Of a DNA stretch of 64,000 bases, positions 52,221 to 60,405 are shown piece after piece (position 1 is the stretch's first letter; the number at the start of each line of letters is the position of its first letter). A program made the translations under genes and the position numbers. Source of the stretch: an uncultured Muribaculaceae bacterium (GTDB lineage Bacteria > Bacteroidota > Bacteroidia > Bacteroidales > Muribaculaceae); NCBI GenBank assembly GCA_910578075.1, contig CAJTPK010000003.1, positions 62,001 to 126,000 on the forward strand, in the 5' to 3' direction. The notes beneath the pieces were generated by a model, which made no database searches, was not told where the DNA came from, and saw nothing but the letters and a program-made list of their open reading frames with translations.

Positions 52221-52442
52221 CACACAAAGGCGCAGAGTCGCAAAGTTTTGAGTCATAGAGCGATGTGTTAAGCGACGAAGATCACGGAGAATCGCGTGGC
52301 GATTTTGGGCAAAGGCGCGGAGCCGGCGCGTCGGACTCCGCGTCTTCGCAGGAGTGGTAACGACCTCCGCGTCGAATTTCTCGGCATAAAACCTTTGCGC
52401 CTCCGCGCCTCCGCGTGATTAAATTTTTTACCGGATACCAAT
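52221..52442 (-). repeat. Dispersed intergenic repeat, copy C (inverted)
   Basis: The same element as copies A and B in the opposite orientation: it runs from CACAAAGGCGCAGAGTCGCAAAG to CCTCCGCGTGATTAAATTTT then TTTACCGGATACCA. The centre reads GCAGGAGTGGTAACGACCTC. About 50 bp upstream the phrase TTTGCTCTGGTTTCTTTGG (52170-52188) also occurs near repeat copies E/F (about 60212-60230). Confidence 0.75.
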
Positions 52443-52546
52443 AAATTATAATACCATGATAAGATTGAAGAATAGGGGGATTTGTTTCGGATGAGCGAGA
52501 AAAGGGAGGTGGTTGTTTGTTATAATCTAATAAAAGGAGTAATGCT

Positions 52547-53101
52547 ATGAAAACACATGATAGAAAAATAGAGGGATCAAGGTGGTGTAAGGTGTTGTCG
52601 GGAATTGCGATGCTGCTTGTTATCGCAGTAGCTGGTTTGGGTGCTAATGCCCAGAATAGCCTGCCGGCTCCGGGTTCAGGAGGAAGCTACAGACCGAATA
52701 CCGGCAGTCCGTTAGGTCCTAACGGTATCGGATGGAATCCCGGTCCGGCTCCGGTTCCGGGTTTTAACGGAAACTGGGGGAGTCCGTGGAATAACGGTTG
52801 GAATAACGGTCCTGCGATCATAGTTAACCAGTCGCCTGTGATTCCTAATCAAGGTGTGACAAAAGTGGTGGCATGCGGTTATGATGCCCAAGGCATATGG
52901 CGTGTATTACCACTTACTGTAAGTTTCCAGTATAACGGGTTCCAGTATGATGTGAATGTACTTAATGCCTGGAATCCTTGGACCGACCAATGGGATCGCG
53001 GTGTGGACACACCCGCATATAACACTGATTACTACATGCGTGGTCAGGAATACGATTACTACTGTGTCCTCCCCACCGGCACATTCTATTTCAATCTCTG
53101 A
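52547..53101 (+). CDS. Gly/Asn/Pro-rich exported hypothetical protein
   Basis: This 184-aa protein has an N-terminal signal-type helix (WCKVLSGIAMLLVIAVAGLGANAQ), a low-complexity central region rich in Gly, Asn, Pro and Trp (about residues 40-92), and a compact C-terminal part with aromatic strands (GIWRVLPLTVSFQYNGFQYDVNVLNAW). AAAAGGAGT lies 7 nt before the ATG, an unusually good Shine-Dalgarno site for this genome. No family is recognised; a surface or periplasmic location is likely. Confidence 0.7.
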   Translation: MKTHDRKIEGSRWCKVLSGIAMLLVIAVAGLGANAQNSLPAPGSGGSYRPNTGSPLGPNGIGWNPGPAPVPGFNGNWGSPWNNGWNNGPAIIVNQSPVIPNQGVTKVVACGYDAQGIWRVLPLTVSFQYNGFQYDVNVLNAWNPWTDQWDRGVDTPAYNTDYYMRGQEYDYYCVLPTGTFYFNL

Positions 53102-53122
53102 TACATCTTCTGATGAAAAGTT

Positions 53123-53156
53123 GGCGGCGCCCCCGGATTCACTCCGGAGACGCCGC
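53123..53156. terminator. GC-rich hairpin between convergent genes
   Basis: GGCGGCG at 53123-53129 pairs with CGCCGC near 53151, with an inner CCGGA/TCCGG pairing. It lacks a T run but sits exactly between the ends of two convergent genes. Confidence 0.5.
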
Positions 53157-53186
53157 ACCTATTATTAAGATTCGCAGTATTGCTGA

Positions 53187-55505
53187 TTATTTTACAACGA
53201 CTTTGCGTGTGGTCTGTGCGCCTTTGAGAATGTAGATTCCTTTTTCAAGACCGGCTGTCGCCTCTGAAGCTTTTACTCCATTACGCAGAGCCACACCGGA
53301 GATGGAATATACATCCACAACGGTATCGGCTTCCATCTCGACTGCCGCTACACCGGAAGTCTTGTTGCCATGATAATATAGTTTCATGTTGTCAAGGCAG
53401 ATGGAGTATTTAGATGCGATACCTTCTGCATTGTCGAGCTTGATCTCAAGTTTGCCATCGTTGCCAACCTTGATGTCCTCAGCTTTTACAGTATATTTAT
53501 CCTTGTCGTCACCACGGAAAAGCTTCAGGGCGTCAGCTGCGCTCAGAGCGGCATTGTCCTGTTTAGCCTCTGTAAGATCCACATTCACACCGCCGACAGT
53601 CATCGGTATGTCAAGAGTTGATGTGGCTACGTTTGCAGAGAATGAATATGTTCCTTCCGGCAGACCGGTCACATTATTGGCAAGAATGAACTTGTTATAT
53701 TTCGCAGTTGCAGAAGTTGTAGCCACGCGGCAAAGAAGATCCTTGTCGTTCCATTCATTGGTCCCGGCAATTGTCATCTTTGCAGATGAACCGTTATCTT
53801 TCAGATACCACTCGTTGTTGTCCTTGTCATTGGCATCAAAACGGTTGCCACGGATCATGAAAGTTACATCTGAAGGATTGTCTTCTGTTGCAACCTTTGC
53901 TGCCTCAGCGAGATATTCGTCAACTGGTATGAATTCCCACTGCTGCATTGTATCTCCGTCAGAGAAATCCGCCGGATTCACGAAATTCACAGAACCGTCA
54001 ACAAACATAGGCTGGTTATGGGCTACGGCTGTCAAGGCAGTTTTTTTGCCGTCAACCATGTGGGTAAGATAATATTTACCGGGAGCTGCCTCCTCAAGAG
54101 CGTATTGTGTGGCAACCTGGTCAACATAGTATTCTCCTGCTACACCGATGAATGCACCGAATGTCGTGCTGAGCATATAGCGGTCGGTGATATTATCGTG
54201 GATAGGAGTCACGCGGATACCTGTCTTGCCGAGTGTTGCGTGTGTGCCCCATGTGGTTCCGGCGCAAAGTAGCTCTCCGGTGCCGACATTACGCATGAAG
54301 TGCGCGCGGCTTTCGAGTTTGCTCTCGCTGGGAGCGGCACCTGTGAATTTCTCATCATCAAGTATGAAGTCGGCGGCATATGCGAAGTTGTTTTCAAGAA
54401 TTGTGGGGATAAGTTCCACACCCATTGTCGGGTAGTCCACATTATTATAGTTGTGGCTGTCTACAAGCACCCAGTCTGCGAATACGATTCCTGCAGGACC
54501 TTTCTTCTCAGTGTTCTTGATAAGATTGGTGTAGTGGGGATTGGTGTGGGTGGCGTTTGTCAGATATCCCTTTGTTCCGCTGGTGTATTCACCTGCTGTG
54601 AAGAGCATCGACCAGAAAGGTTTGTATTTGTTTGGCTCATCAATATCATTAGGACGAGTCTGGGTGCAAGTGTAGTTGTAGAGGTCTGTGAGTGATGAAA
54701 GCTCTGTGTTGAGTTCAGTCTCATTCTTAGGTGAGGAGATGTCTGTCACCTGCACGATGCCGTTCTTGTTCATGTTGGTTGCATTGAACACGGTTGCGTA
54801 TACATCCTTGTTCCATGCGTCTTTATCTGAAGGCCAGCCGTTGAGGTTACCGGCTTTGGCGATATTCACATGGTCGATGCGGTCACGACGGAAGATAACC
54901 ATCTTGCCGCGGATGTCACTGACTTTGAGCATCGGATCATAGTCAACGATATAATCGGCGAATTTGCCGGAATTGAGAAGATCTTCGAGGAGCTGTTTGA
55001 AAAGATCCTGCGATTCACGGTCGTTCTTACCTAAGGATACGCTGTCGCCATATCTCGGCACATTTCCGCGGAATAGATGGATGACGAAGAATTCCTTCTT
55101 GTGTGCGTCCAGATAATTGGTGAGTTTTGTCATGGCCTCTTCCATTGTCAGGACTGTCTGGTGTGCGCCATGGTTGCATGTCAGTTTACCATCGCTGCTC
55201 AGACCCGGACGGAAGTCGAAAGCACGGACACCGGCTGCAAGCTGATCATCGATTTTTGCAACCTGTGTGGTTGACATGGAAAGGGGAAGTGATCCCGTGG
55301 TCGCCCAACCCTCGCCGGTGGCGGTATCGTGGGTTCCGGGAATCGACACATGGGCTACAAACATGTTGTCGGGAAGATAACTCATCCAGTTCTGGATGTC
55401 GGCGCGGGCAGCGGTCAACGCTTGCTGTCCGTCATAGGGAGCCACGGCAGAGTAGGCTGCAAGGCTTCCCGCAGCCATTGCGGCTACAAGTAAAATTTTT
55501 TTCAT
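53187..55505 (-). CDS. Secreted PI-PLC-X-domain phosphodiesterase with sorting-type tail
   Basis: This 772-aa protein has a signal peptide (MKKILLVAAMAAGSLAAYSA), then a PI-PLC X-type barrel: SIPGTHDTATGEGW with His59, AGVRAFDFRP, LTCNHGAHQT with His112 (the second catalytic histidine), and FFVIHLFRGN. The large middle part (about residues 400-680) is beta-rich and unrecognised. The tail VDVYSISGVALRNGVKASEA...GIYILKGAQ..KVVVK is type IX-sorting-like. It may cleave glycerophosphoinositol lipids or GPI-like anchors at the cell surface; the substrate is not determined. Confidence 0.88.
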   Translation of the reverse strand: MKKILLVAAMAAGSLAAYSAVAPYDGQQALTAARADIQNWMSYLPDNMFVAHVSIPGTHDTATGEGWATTGSLPLSMSTTQVAKIDDQLAAGVRAFDFRPGLSSDGKLTCNHGAHQTVLTMEEAMTKLTNYLDAHKKEFFVIHLFRGNVPRYGDSVSLGKNDRESQDLFKQLLEDLLNSGKFADYIVDYDPMLKVSDIRGKMVIFRRDRIDHVNIAKAGNLNGWPSDKDAWNKDVYATVFNATNMNKNGIVQVTDISSPKNETELNTELSSLTDLYNYTCTQTRPNDIDEPNKYKPFWSMLFTAGEYTSGTKGYLTNATHTNPHYTNLIKNTEKKGPAGIVFADWVLVDSHNYNNVDYPTMGVELIPTILENNFAYAADFILDDEKFTGAAPSESKLESRAHFMRNVGTGELLCAGTTWGTHATLGKTGIRVTPIHDNITDRYMLSTTFGAFIGVAGEYYVDQVATQYALEEAAPGKYYLTHMVDGKKTALTAVAHNQPMFVDGSVNFVNPADFSDGDTMQQWEFIPVDEYLAEAAKVATEDNPSDVTFMIRGNRFDANDKDNNEWYLKDNGSSAKMTIAGTNEWNDKDLLCRVATTSATAKYNKFILANNVTGLPEGTYSFSANVATSTLDIPMTVGGVNVDLTEAKQDNAALSAADALKLFRGDDKDKYTVKAEDIKVGNDGKLEIKLDNAEGIASKYSICLDNMKLYYHGNKTSGVAAVEMEADTVVDVYSISGVALRNGVKASEATAGLEKGIYILKGAQTTRKVVVK

Positions 55506-55678
55506 GATGATATAGTGTAGAATTACATGTGCGGCTTCCTCAATTGTTGCCTTGAGGAAGCCGCTGCAAATTTATGCATTAATGCATAAAATGACCACAC
55601 GGAACATGTGGTCATTTTATATATAACGCCTGTTATGTATGTCTACATTTTGTCTACAAAATTTTGCTAACAGTCTGA
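55506..55678. other. Intergenic stretch upstream of the PI-PLC gene
   Basis: Contains a direct run of the octamer TGCATTAA/TGCATAAA and an imperfect hairpin near 55569-55625 with GACCACACGGAACATGTGGTC (GACCACA/TGTGGTC). No gene is visible. This hairpin lies about 80 nt upstream of the PI-PLC start on the minus strand. Confidence 0.4.
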
Positions 55679-55758
55679 TTATTCCATACCTTCGTCATAT
55701 CCGGATCCGCCCATCGGCTCTCCTGCGTCATTGCGGTGTTTCTTGTTGTTGGCTTTCT
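55679..55758 (-). pseudogene. 3' relic of a second outer-membrane receptor gene
   Basis: On the minus strand this encodes KKANNKKHRND then AGEPMGGSGYDEGME and TAA, nearly the same C-terminus as the intact receptor at 57322-59781 (KANNKNRRDNSGEPMGGSGYDEGME). The DNA match to 57322-57400 is about 80 bp, in the same orientation. Only the last 25 codons or so survive. The two copies flank the AAA ATPase gene and repeat copy D. Confidence 0.8.
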
Positions 55759-55920
55759 TCTGTATTCGGTAAAATATTACTGTCGTCCGGTAAATTTTAA
55801 ACCTTAATAATTAAAACGCTGAACTCCGTTTCACTTTATGAACGCTGAACTCACGCGGAACTATGATATTTAGGCAAAGTGTCAGGAAGAAACAGAGCTC
55901 AATAGATCCGTAGCATGGAC

Positions 55921-56045
55921 GCGAGTAGGGTGCGTCAGACTCTGCGCCTTAGCAGGAGTGGAAACGACCTCAGCACCGGATTTTGCGTCATAAAACCTTC
56001 GCGCCTCTGTGCCTCTGCGTGATTAAATTTTACCGGATACCAATA
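55921..56045 (-). repeat. Dispersed intergenic repeat, copy D (partial, inverted)
   Basis: Matches the outer half of copy C: GCGTCAGACTCTGCGCCT, GCAGGAGTGGAAACGACCTC, then GCGCCTCTGTGCCTCTGCGTG and ATTAAATTTTACCGGATACC. The other half is missing or too diverged (55790-55920 retains only scattered similarity such as GTCCGGTAAATTTTAA). Confidence 0.65.
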
Positions 56046-56063
56046 TTATAATTTATTTTTTAT

Positions 56064-56104
56064 ATCTTTGCAATTATAAAGTCTCACTTTATAATTGCAA
56101 AGAT
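56064..56104. promoter_or_regulatory. Perfect 41-bp palindrome overlapping the AAA-ATPase promoter
   Basis: The 19-bp arms ATCTTTGCAATTATAAAGT (56064-56082) and its exact complement (56086-56104) surround CTC. The left arm includes the -7 box TATCTTTGC and the right arm ends one base before the ATG at 56106. It could be a repressor operator or a hairpin covering the start codon. Its core recurs in the palindrome after the gene. Confidence 0.85.
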
Positions 56105-56105
56105 T

Positions 56106-57236
56106 ATGTATATTCCCCGCCGCATATCAGCAGCAGTAATGGAAGCTGCAAAATATTACCCTGTGATCATTCTTACCGGGCCTCGTCAGACTGGAAAAAC
56201 CACTTTGGCTAAGAATCTATTTGAATCTTTCTCGTTTACCAATCTTGAGGAAGCGGATACCCGCGCATTTGCGAAGGAAGATATCAACGCATTTCTTGAT
56301 AATCTCGGAGATAACGCCATTATTGATGAGGTGCAGAATCTTCCCGAGATTCTTTCTTCGATCCAGGCTCGCGTTGACAAGGATAAGTCATTGAGATATA
56401 TCTTGACAGGGAGCAACAATTTCTCCCTTATGCACAATGCTTCGCAATCGCTTGCCGGTAGAGCTGCCCTTTTTGAGGTATTGCCATTCGCTTTCGATGA
56501 ACTTTCCCCGGAAGTCAATAATATTGAAACTTCAGAACTCTTGTGGCGCGGTCTATATCCGGGTGTCATAGCGGATCGCATCCCTCCGTATATTTTCTAC
56601 CGCAACTACTATTCTACATACATCGAGAGGGATGTGAGGGGATTTGCGCAGATTCAAAATATCGATTCATTTCAAAAGTTCATGAAGCTTACAGCTGCCC
56701 GAACCGCTACCGAATATAATAAGGCGGCTGTCAGTGTTGAAGTTGGTGTCAGTGCTCCGACCATCAATTCATGGCTGTCGGTTTTGAAGGCATCATACAT
56801 CGTATATACACTTCCTCCATACTTTGCCAACATTAGCAAAAGGCTCACCAAGACCCCTAAATTGTATTTCTACGATACAGGTCTTCTTTGTTATCTGTTA
56901 GGGATTGAAGAATACCCGCAATTGACAAATCATCCTTTAAAAGGAGCTGTTTTTGAGAATATGGCTGTCAATGAATTGCTGAAAAACCGTTTCAATCAGG
57001 CTAAAGATCCGAATATATTTTTCTACCGTGAAAATTCGGGAAGAGAAGTCGACATCATCCAAACGCTTCCTGACGGACTGCATTTATATGAGGTTAAGGC
57101 AGGTAAGACATTCCAGCCGGATTTTCTAAAAAACATAAAATACCTACAGTCTGTTCTGCCTGATGTAAAAGAATCCACCGTCATTTATGACGGTGAATCC
57201 AAAGGCTCCTCCCTCCTCAATATCCGCCAAATCTAA
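56106..57236 (+). CDS. AAA ATPase with DUF4143 domain
   Basis: This 376-aa protein has Walker A LTGPRQTGKTTLAKNLF (about residues 24-40), Walker B AIIDEVQNLPEIL (about 77-89), the sensor segment YILTGSNNFSLM, and a C-terminal DUF4143 domain (TEYNKAAVSVEVGVSAPTINSWLSVLKASYIVYTLPPYF ... FFYRENSGREVDIIQTLPDGLHLYEVKAG). The last part has a PD-(D/E)XK-like D-(x)n-EVK pattern with Asp at REVDII. Such proteins are abundant accessory ATPases in Bacteroidetes with unknown role. It stands alone between two related palindromes. Confidence 0.9.
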   Translation: MYIPRRISAAVMEAAKYYPVIILTGPRQTGKTTLAKNLFESFSFTNLEEADTRAFAKEDINAFLDNLGDNAIIDEVQNLPEILSSIQARVDKDKSLRYILTGSNNFSLMHNASQSLAGRAALFEVLPFAFDELSPEVNNIETSELLWRGLYPGVIADRIPPYIFYRNYYSTYIERDVRGFAQIQNIDSFQKFMKLTAARTATEYNKAAVSVEVGVSAPTINSWLSVLKASYIVYTLPPYFANISKRLTKTPKLYFYDTGLLCYLLGIEEYPQLTNHPLKGAVFENMAVNELLKNRFNQAKDPNIFFYRENSGREVDIIQTLPDGLHLYEVKAGKTFQPDFLKNIKYLQSVLPDVKESTVIYDGESKGSSLLNIRQI

Positions 57237-57250
57237 TTAATCATTCCAGA

Positions 57251-57303
57251 AAAAAATATCATGCAATCGTAAAGTCTGACTTTATGATTGCATGATATTT
57301 TTT
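57251..57303 (+). terminator. 53-bp palindromic terminator after the AAA ATPase gene
   Basis: The 25-nt arms (57251-57275 and 57279-57303) match at 24 of 25 positions around CTG and end in a T run (TATTTTTTTT). The inner core GCAATCGTAAAGTCTGACTT is nearly the core of the palindrome upstream of the gene (GCAATTATAAAGTCTCACTT). Confidence 0.9.
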
Positions 57304-57321
57304 TCGGAGATGGAGCCTATG

Positions 57322-59781
57322 TTATTCCATACCTTCGTCATATCCGGATCCGCCCATCGGTTCGCCGGAATTGTCGCGTCGGTTCTTGTTGTTGGCTTTC
57401 ATGTTTCCGAATGAATATTTGATTGTGAGGCTCAGGATCCTGCCGTTGCGCCAGCGTTTGGATGTCTGGGAATATCCGGGTCCGTAGATGGTGCTCTTCC
57501 ATTTGCGGGAGTCGAAGATGTCGCGGCAATTTAGCGAGAACGACCAGTTGCCCGCAATCTTTCGAAGTCCGGCGTCAACGCTCCAGCCTCCCTCGTGGGT
57601 GCCTTGTGCCTCTTTATGCTCTGAAGAGTAACGGCCTGTGGCCTGGAAGGCGAGCGACCAAGGTAATTTCACATTTGCCATTATGCGTGCATCCCATGCG
57701 AAACTGTTTTGCTTCTCATTGGAAATTTTGATGGCGTTGCCGCTCTCACCGGTGAATGTGTAATCCCACGCGCTGATATGGTTGTTGTAGAGGTTTACGG
57801 TGGTGGTGAGGTCGAGTTTGCTTCGGAATAATGAATTCTTCACCACAATCTCGCATCCGGAGTTTGCCATTTTCGCTACGTTGGCGAATGTGGAATACAT
57901 AACATCGTTGTCCATATACGCGATGCGGTTGATCATATTGTCGGCGGTGCGGATATATGCCGAGAATGAAATCATATGATATGTCCAGCTCTTGAGGTAA
58001 TTCAGCTCGAATGAATTTGAATATTGCGGTTCAAGTTCCGGGTTACCGAATGAGATACTTGTAGGGTCGGATGTGTTGCGGAATGAATTGAGCTGACCTC
58101 CCCACGGACGGCGGATGCGCCGCGTATAGTTGATCTGCACCTCGTTATCTTTCGGCAAAGAATATGAAAGGAAAAGAGAGGGGAATAGCGCGAAGAAATT
58201 CTTTTTGAACTCAGGCACCTCATTGCGGTCCTCACCATACGCGAGGGAACGGCTTCTTACCTGCCATGATTCGGAGCGCAGACCGGCGGAAAAGCTGAAA
58301 TCCTTGATCTTGCCGCCCAATGTGAGATAAAGTGCGGATACGTTGTTGGTATATATGAAACGATTGTATAGAGCCTTGTCAATCTCCAACGCCCCGGTGG
58401 CGTTCATCCGTTCGGTGATATTCGGAGTGTTTTCGTGGCTGTAGTTGCCGTTATATCCAGCCTCCAATTTAAGCCAGTCGGTAAGTTTGTTTGTATAATC
58501 TACCTTGGCTTCCCAGGAATTGACATTTATAGGCATCGATTGCTCGCGATAAAGAGTCTCCTCGGTGCCGTCTGCCCAGGTCTCGGTTTCGCTGTATGAA
58601 TTCCATGACGGACCACCCCAGTGGTTATAGCTTACCATTGTCTCCAAAGAGTGGTTGTCGTTCCAGCGATGGGTATATCCCCATTCCACGTGCGCGCCGC
58701 GTGATTCTCCATGATTGCGTGATAGCTGTGAGTCTGTTAGCCAATGTCCGGGGCGGTTGGCGGAATATTCAGTCAGTGAGCGTCCCCAGCGATGTCCGAA
58801 CATGCCGAATCCGTTCACATAAAATTCATCTTTATCCGTAAGATGATAAGTGGCTCCAAGACGGAAGAAGAGGTTATTGCCATGGGAACGGCTGTCGCCA
58901 TCGGAGTTGGTGAATGTGCCGTCATCGAAAAGACGACGTGTCTCCGAACCTCCCTTGCCATGGCGCATGCGGAAACCGACGGAAGCGAAGGTGTCCCATT
59001 TGCGGGAATTGTAATTGATGCTTACACCGGCATTGCCTCCGCCGCGGGTGTTTCCACCGAGTTCTGCGCTTCCGAAGTATCCTCCTCTGCGGTCTTTCTT
59101 GAGGATGATGTTGATAATACCGGCTGTGCCTTCAGGGCTGTATTTGGCGGAGGGATTGGTGATGACCTCTATGCGGTCGATACTTTCACCGGGAATCTGC
59201 TCCAGAATCTGTGCGCGGTTGTCGGCTGTCAGACCGGAGTCCTTGCCGTTGATCCATATAGTGACGGAGCTGTTTCCACGCAATGACACCTCGCCGTCCT
59301 GATCAACCTCTACCGAGGGTATAGATTCGAGCAACTCACTGGCGCTCTGTCCTGCTGCCGCGATGTTGGCGTCTACGGTGAACACCTTGCGGTCGAGTTC
59401 AAAACGCATCTGGCTGCGGATTCCCTCAACAACCACCTCTTTCAGAAGCTTTGAATCGTCGGCAAGATGTATGGTGCCGAGATTCACGTTTCCTCCGGCG
59501 ATATTAACCGGACGCTCCTGATTGACACTGCCGACATTCATGATTTTCACCACATATGACCCATCGGCAAGAGATGGGAGCTTGAAATTACCCGCCTCAT
59601 CGGAACTGGCTACAATCTGCAGCGGCTTCTTGCCGGAAGCGTCAAATACCTGGATAGTGACAAAATCCATCGGTTCGCCGGTTCCTTTATTTACAATTTT
59701 ACCTGTAACAGTGCCCTTGGCACAAATCATAGCCGGCAATGCCAGCATACCCAACATCAGAAAATTTCTAATTCTCATCAC
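57322..59781 (-). CDS. Outer-membrane beta-barrel receptor with carboxypeptidase-like regulatory domain
   Basis: This 819-aa protein has a signal peptide (MLGMLALPAMICA), a carboxypeptidase-regulatory-like domain (GTVTGKIVNKGTGEPMDFVTIQVFDASGK, about residues 23-105), a plug (SASELLESIPSVEVDQDGEVSLRGNSSVTIWINGKDSGL, GESIDRIEVITNPSAKYSPEGTAGIINIIL) and a barrel ending near GRILSLTIKYSFG, followed by a hydrophilic tail (KANNKNRRDNSGEPMGGSG). This matches the outer-membrane TonB-receptor-like barrel family. The substrate is unknown. A relic of a second copy's tail lies at 55679-55758. Confidence 0.9.
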   Translation of the reverse strand: MMRIRNFLMLGMLALPAMICAKGTVTGKIVNKGTGEPMDFVTIQVFDASGKKPLQIVASSDEAGNFKLPSLADGSYVVKIMNVGSVNQERPVNIAGGNVNLGTIHLADDSKLLKEVVVEGIRSQMRFELDRKVFTVDANIAAAGQSASELLESIPSVEVDQDGEVSLRGNSSVTIWINGKDSGLTADNRAQILEQIPGESIDRIEVITNPSAKYSPEGTAGIINIILKKDRRGGYFGSAELGGNTRGGGNAGVSINYNSRKWDTFASVGFRMRHGKGGSETRRLFDDGTFTNSDGDSRSHGNNLFFRLGATYHLTDKDEFYVNGFGMFGHRWGRSLTEYSANRPGHWLTDSQLSRNHGESRGAHVEWGYTHRWNDNHSLETMVSYNHWGGPSWNSYSETETWADGTEETLYREQSMPINVNSWEAKVDYTNKLTDWLKLEAGYNGNYSHENTPNITERMNATGALEIDKALYNRFIYTNNVSALYLTLGGKIKDFSFSAGLRSESWQVRSRSLAYGEDRNEVPEFKKNFFALFPSLFLSYSLPKDNEVQINYTRRIRRPWGGQLNSFRNTSDPTSISFGNPELEPQYSNSFELNYLKSWTYHMISFSAYIRTADNMINRIAYMDNDVMYSTFANVAKMANSGCEIVVKNSLFRSKLDLTTTVNLYNNHISAWDYTFTGESGNAIKISNEKQNSFAWDARIMANVKLPWSLAFQATGRYSSEHKEAQGTHEGGWSVDAGLRKIAGNWSFSLNCRDIFDSRKWKSTIYGPGYSQTSKRWRNGRILSLTIKYSFGNMKANNKNRRDNSGEPMGGSGYDEGME

Positions 59782-60254
59782 CTTTATTCAACCTTTTTTC
59801 AAATGCATGCGGTCGTCACGAGTCGCGAGTCGCACACAACAACCGCAATTTAGACCATCTTCCCCGCAGAAGGTTTAATCCGGTTGAATTTTTTAGATTT
59901 ACTTAAGAACAGTAGTTCGATATTTTGGTATATTGTTGTCAGGTAAAATTTAATCACGCAGAGGCGCAGCGGCGCAAAGGTTTTACGATGCAAAATCCGG
60001 TGCGGAGGTCGTTTCCACTCCTGCGAAGGTGCAGAGTCTGACGCACCATACTCGCGGCAATGCAATGGATTTCGCGTCAAGCAAAAAAGCGGAGCTTTTG
60101 AATGGTTTTAATGATTTAAAGATCTAATTATTAATTAATTGAATCAAAATGGTTTCCCTTGGTTATAACGGTTTGAGGAAAGAATGGAGAGAGGAGAGTT
60201 TTAGTGTCTCTGCTCTGGTTTCTTTGGAACTGTGGTCAATAATAGTTATATTGG
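59782..60254. other. Intergenic stretch with a partial repeat
   Basis: Apart from repeat copy E (about 59932-60065) I see nothing coding. The phrase TCTGCTCTGGTTTCTTTGGA near 60211 also occurs close to repeat copy C. Confidence 0.5.
59932..60065 (+). repeat. Dispersed intergenic repeat, copy E (left half)
   Basis: Begins AGGTAAAATTTAATCACGCAGAGGCGCAGCGGCGCAAAGG and continues through GCGGAGGTCGTTTCCACTCCTGC and GCAGAGTCTGACGCACC, then loses similarity. It lies upstream of the outer-membrane receptor gene. Confidence 0.7.
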
Positions 60255-60345
60255 TGTTCGGTAAAATTTAAAATAATGGGGCTTGATAAGTACTAAATTC
60301 CTATATTCATGATGATTATGCATGTTTATCAGACACCTGTAAAAA
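60251..60345 (+). repeat. Solo terminal module related to the dispersed repeat
   Basis: Starts TTGGTGTTCGGTAAAATTTAA and ends ATTATGCATGTTTATCAGACACCTGTAAAA. The ends are imperfect inverted repeats and the right part matches the module appended to copy A (TTATGCATATTTACCGGATACCTATAATA). It could be a short sibling element using the same termini. Confidence 0.5.
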
Positions 60346-60371
60346 TTTTTATGGAATGTAACATATTGTCA

Positions 60372-60401
60372 TTGTAATTTCAAAAAAAATATATAATTTT
60401 G
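60372..60401 (+). promoter_or_regulatory. Promoter of the candidate structured RNA
   Basis: TTG at 60372 and TAATTTTG at 60394-60401 are about 20 bp apart, a good -33/-7 pair. It predicts a transcript start near 60406. Confidence 0.55.
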
Positions 60402-60405
60402 CGTT

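Noticed and set aside
29058..60345. CRISPR array from the repeated CACGCAGAG sequences
   Set aside because: The copies are isolated, hundreds of bp long and kilobases apart, not short direct repeats with spacers; no cas genes are present.
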